Part shown: positions 61,129 to 64,000 of the stretch, piece by piece
Layout: each line of letters starts with the position of its first letter
How positions within the stretch are numbered: position 1 is the stretch's first letter
NCBI RefSeq assembly: GCF_029227915.1
Contig: NC_079888.1
Coordinates: 21,432,001-21,496,000 of the forward strand
Origin: Hydractinia symbiolongicarpus
Lineage: Eukaryota; Cnidaria; Hydrozoa; Anthoathecata; Hydractiniidae
DNA length: 64,000 nt
Direction: 5' to 3'
Program-made: the position numbers and the translations under genes
Notes under the pieces: model-generated
What the model saw: only the letters and a program-made list of their open reading frames with translations
The model's database searches: none
What the model was told of the DNA's origin: nothing

Positions 61129-64000
61129 TACGTTCATTGACTTTCTAACGGTGTCAGTCCGTTTGAGTTACAACGGTTGGGTCACATATTCGTACCAACA
61201 TGTATTTAGCGATATTTTTCTGATATTACTAGGTTGCATCGCTTTTAACTATGAAACGATTGACTGTGGGACTTAATTGAGCTAACTTTGGACTGTCACC
61301 TGATAAATGTGATAAAGGAGACAATTGGACTCCAAGAAAAAACATTCTTCTTAATTTGACATGATTGCCGAAACTCAGCGATTACACTGGGCTCTGTGGT
61401 AGCGCTTCATTTAGAAATTATGATAAAAAAAGTCATTTTTTTATTGTGGGACCAATCCTAGCCATTATAGCGCGCTGAAGAAATAGCGACAGTTTCAAAA
61501 ACTACATTTCATTGACTTTCTAACGGTGTCAGTCCGTTTGAGTTACAACGGTTGGGTCACATATTCGTACCAACATGTATTTAGCGATATTTTTTTGATA
61601 TTACTAGGTTGCATCGCTTTTAACAATGAAACGTTGACTGTGGGACTTAATTGAACTAACTTTGGACTGTGACCTGATAAATGTGATAAATGAGACAATT
61701 GGACTCCAAGAAATAACATTCTTCTTAATTTGACGTGATTGCCGGAACTCAGCGATTACACTGGGCTCTGTGGTAGCGCTTCATTTAAGAATTAACATAA
61801 AAAAGTCATTTTTTTATTGTGGGACCAATCCTAGCCGTTATCGCGTGCTGAAGAAATAGCAACAGTTTCAAAAACTACATTTCATTGACTTTCTAACGGT
61901 GTCAGTCCGTTTGAGTTACAACGGTTGGGTCACATATTCGTGCCAAAATGTATTTAGCGATATTTTTCTGATATTACTAGGTTGCATCGTTTTTAACAAT
62001 GAAACGATTGACTGTGAGACTTAATTGAGCTAACTTTGGACTGTGACCTGATAAATGTGATAAATAAGACAATTGGACTCCAAGAAATAACATTCTTGTT
62101 ATTTTGACGTGGTTGTCGGAATTCAGCGATTACACTGGGCACTGTGGTAGCGCTTCATTTAAAAGTTAAGCTAAAAAAAGTCATTTTTTTACTGTGGGAC
62201 CTATCCTAGCCGTTAGCGCGCGTTGAAGAAAAAGCGACAGTTTCAAAAACTACATTTCATTGACTTACTAACGGTGTCAGTCCGTTTGAGTTACAACGGT
62301 TGGGTCACATATTCGTACCAACATGTATTTAGCGATATTTTTCTGATAATACTAGGTTGCATCGCTTTTAACTATGAAAAGATTGACTTTGGGACTTAAT
62401 TGAGCTAACTTTGGACTGTCACCTGATAAATGTGATAAAGGAGACAATTGGACTCCAAGAAAAAACATTCTTCTTAATTTGACATGATTGCCGAAACTCA
62501 GCGATTACACTGGGCTCTGTGGTAGCGCTTCATTTAGAAATTATGATAAAAAAAGTCATTTTTTTATTGTGGGACCAATCCTAGCCATTATAGCGCGCTG
62601 AGGAAATAGCGACAGTTTCAAAAACTACATTTCATTGACTTTCTGACGGTGTCAGTCCGTTTGAGTTTCAACGGTTGTGTCACATATTCGTACCAACATG
62701 TATTTAGCGATATTTTTTTGATATTACTAGGTTTCATCACTTTTGAGAATGAAACGTTGACTGTGGGACTTAATTGAACTAACTTTGGACTGTGACCTGA
62801 TAAATGTGATAAATGAGACGATTGGACTCCAAGAAATAACATTCTTCTTAATTTGACGTGATTGCCGGAACTCAGCGATTACACTGGGCTCTGTGGTAGC
62901 GCTTCATTTAAGAATTAAGATAAAAAAGTCATTTTTTTATTGTGGGACCAATCCTAGCCGTTATCGCGCGCTGAAGAAATAGCGACAGTTTCAAAAACTA
63001 CATTTCATTGACTTTCTAACGGTGTCAGTCTGTTTGAGTTACAACGGTTGGGTCACATATTCGTACCAAAATGTATTTAGCGATATTTTTCTGATATTAC
63101 TAGGTTGCATCGCTTTTAACAATGAAACGATTGACTGTGAGACTTAATTGAGCTAACTTTGGACTGTGACCTGATAAATGTGATAAATAAGACAATTGGA
63201 CTCCAAGAAATAACATTCTTGTTATTTTGACGTGGTTGTCAGAATTCAGCGATTACACTGGGCACTGTGGTAGCGCTTCAATTAAAAATTAAGCTAAAAA
63301 AAGTCATTTTTTTACTGTGGGACCTATCCTAGCCGTTAGCGCGCGTTGAAGAAAAAGCGACAGTTTCAAAAACTACATTTCATTGACTTACTAACGGTGT
63401 CAGTCCGTTTGAGTTACAACGGTTGGGTCACATATTCGTACCAACATGTATTTAGCGATATTTTTCTGATATTACTAGGTTGCATCGCTTTTAACTATGA
63501 AAAGATTGATTTTGGGACTTAATTGAGCTAACTTTGGACTGTCACCTGATAAATGTGATAAAGGAGACAATTGGACTCCAAGAAAAAACATTCTTCTTAA
63601 TTTGACATGATTGCCGAAACTCAGCGATTACACTGGGCTCTGTGGTAGCGCTTCATTTAAAAATTAAGCTAAAAAATGTCATTTTTTTACTGTGGGACCT
63701 ATCCTAGCCGTTAGCGCGCGTTGAAGAAAAAGCGACAGTTTCAAAAACTACATTTCATTGACTTTCTAACGGTGTCAGTCTGTTTGAGTTACAACGGTTG
63801 GGTCACATATTCGTACCAACATGTATTTAGCGATATTTTTCTGATATTACTAGGTTGCGTCGCTTTTAACTATGAAACAATTGACTGTGGGACTTAATTG
63901 AGCTAACTTTGGACTGTCACCTGATAAATGTGATAAAGCAGACAATTGGACTCCAAGAAAAAACATTCTTCTTAATTTGACATGATTGCCGAAACTCAGC
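61129..64000. repeat. Satellite array, right of the Polinton
   Basis: The 374-bp satellite resumes in the same orientation and monomer register; after four or five altered bases it continues at TTCATTGAC (61133), the sequence directly following the left break. The monomers resemble those at 44-48 kb (for example TGATAAAGGAGACAATTGG and the GACGTGGTTGTCGGAATTC type). A three-monomer period is visible (GAAAAGATTGA near 62377 and 63500). No gene is called; the 74-codon frame at 62618-62842 is part of the monomer. Confidence 0.95.

Overview
The window is eukaryotic, almost certainly from an invertebrate animal; species cannot be read from it. The evidence is a long tandem satellite with a roughly 374-bp monomer and a single Polinton/Maverick-type (adintovirus-like) element inserted in it. 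No host single-copy gene, rRNA, tRNA or CRISPR array was found. An aquatic invertebrate such as a cnidarian or mollusc would fit the style of the Polinton proteins, but that is inference.

Layout. Positions 1-48396 and 61129-64000 are one satellite array, all monomers in the same orientation. It has recognisable monomer subtypes, higher-order periodicity (a marker variant recurs every 4-7 monomers), a recent 2497-bp tandem duplication (22324-24820 and 24821-27317, no difference at the sites compared), and four copies of a 78-bp micro-inversion with the same breakpoints. The array is non-coding; the many 74-codon minus-strand frames it contains are by-products of the repeated monomer.

Positions 48397-61128 are a 12.7-kb Polinton with terminal inverted repeats (left 203 bp, right 277 bp, termini 5'-AG...CT-3'). 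It interrupts one monomer: the left flank ends and the right flank resumes at adjacent monomer positions. From left to right it holds: a truncated protein-primed DNA polymerase B fused to a SAP-like N-terminus (-), a small SAP-like protein (-), a frameshifted retroviral-type integrase (+), two broken paralogues with a hydrophobic core (-), a 417-aa coiled-coil/membrane protein (+), several small membrane proteins (-, one split by a stop), the packaging ATPase (-), the major capsid protein (-), a putative minor capsid protein (-), a conserved 403-aa protein with a C-terminal membrane anchor (+), and a 111-aa protein (+). No capsid-maturation protease was recognised.

How the parts relate. The virion module (capsid, putative minor capsid, ATPase and several membrane proteins) has open reading frames, while the replication and integration module is decayed: the polymerase lacks its exonuclease and motif A, and the integrase has three frame changes. 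The copy should not be autonomous, but could be mobilised by relatives or simply be decaying unevenly. The genes are very compact: one stop/start overlap, one 1-bp gap, short divergent promoters (38 and 44 bp), and a recurring set of GTTAC...GTAAC or TTTAC...GTAAA hairpins next to gene 3' ends that may act as transcript 3'-end signals. Both inverted repeats carry a G-rich tract with G-quadruplex potential.
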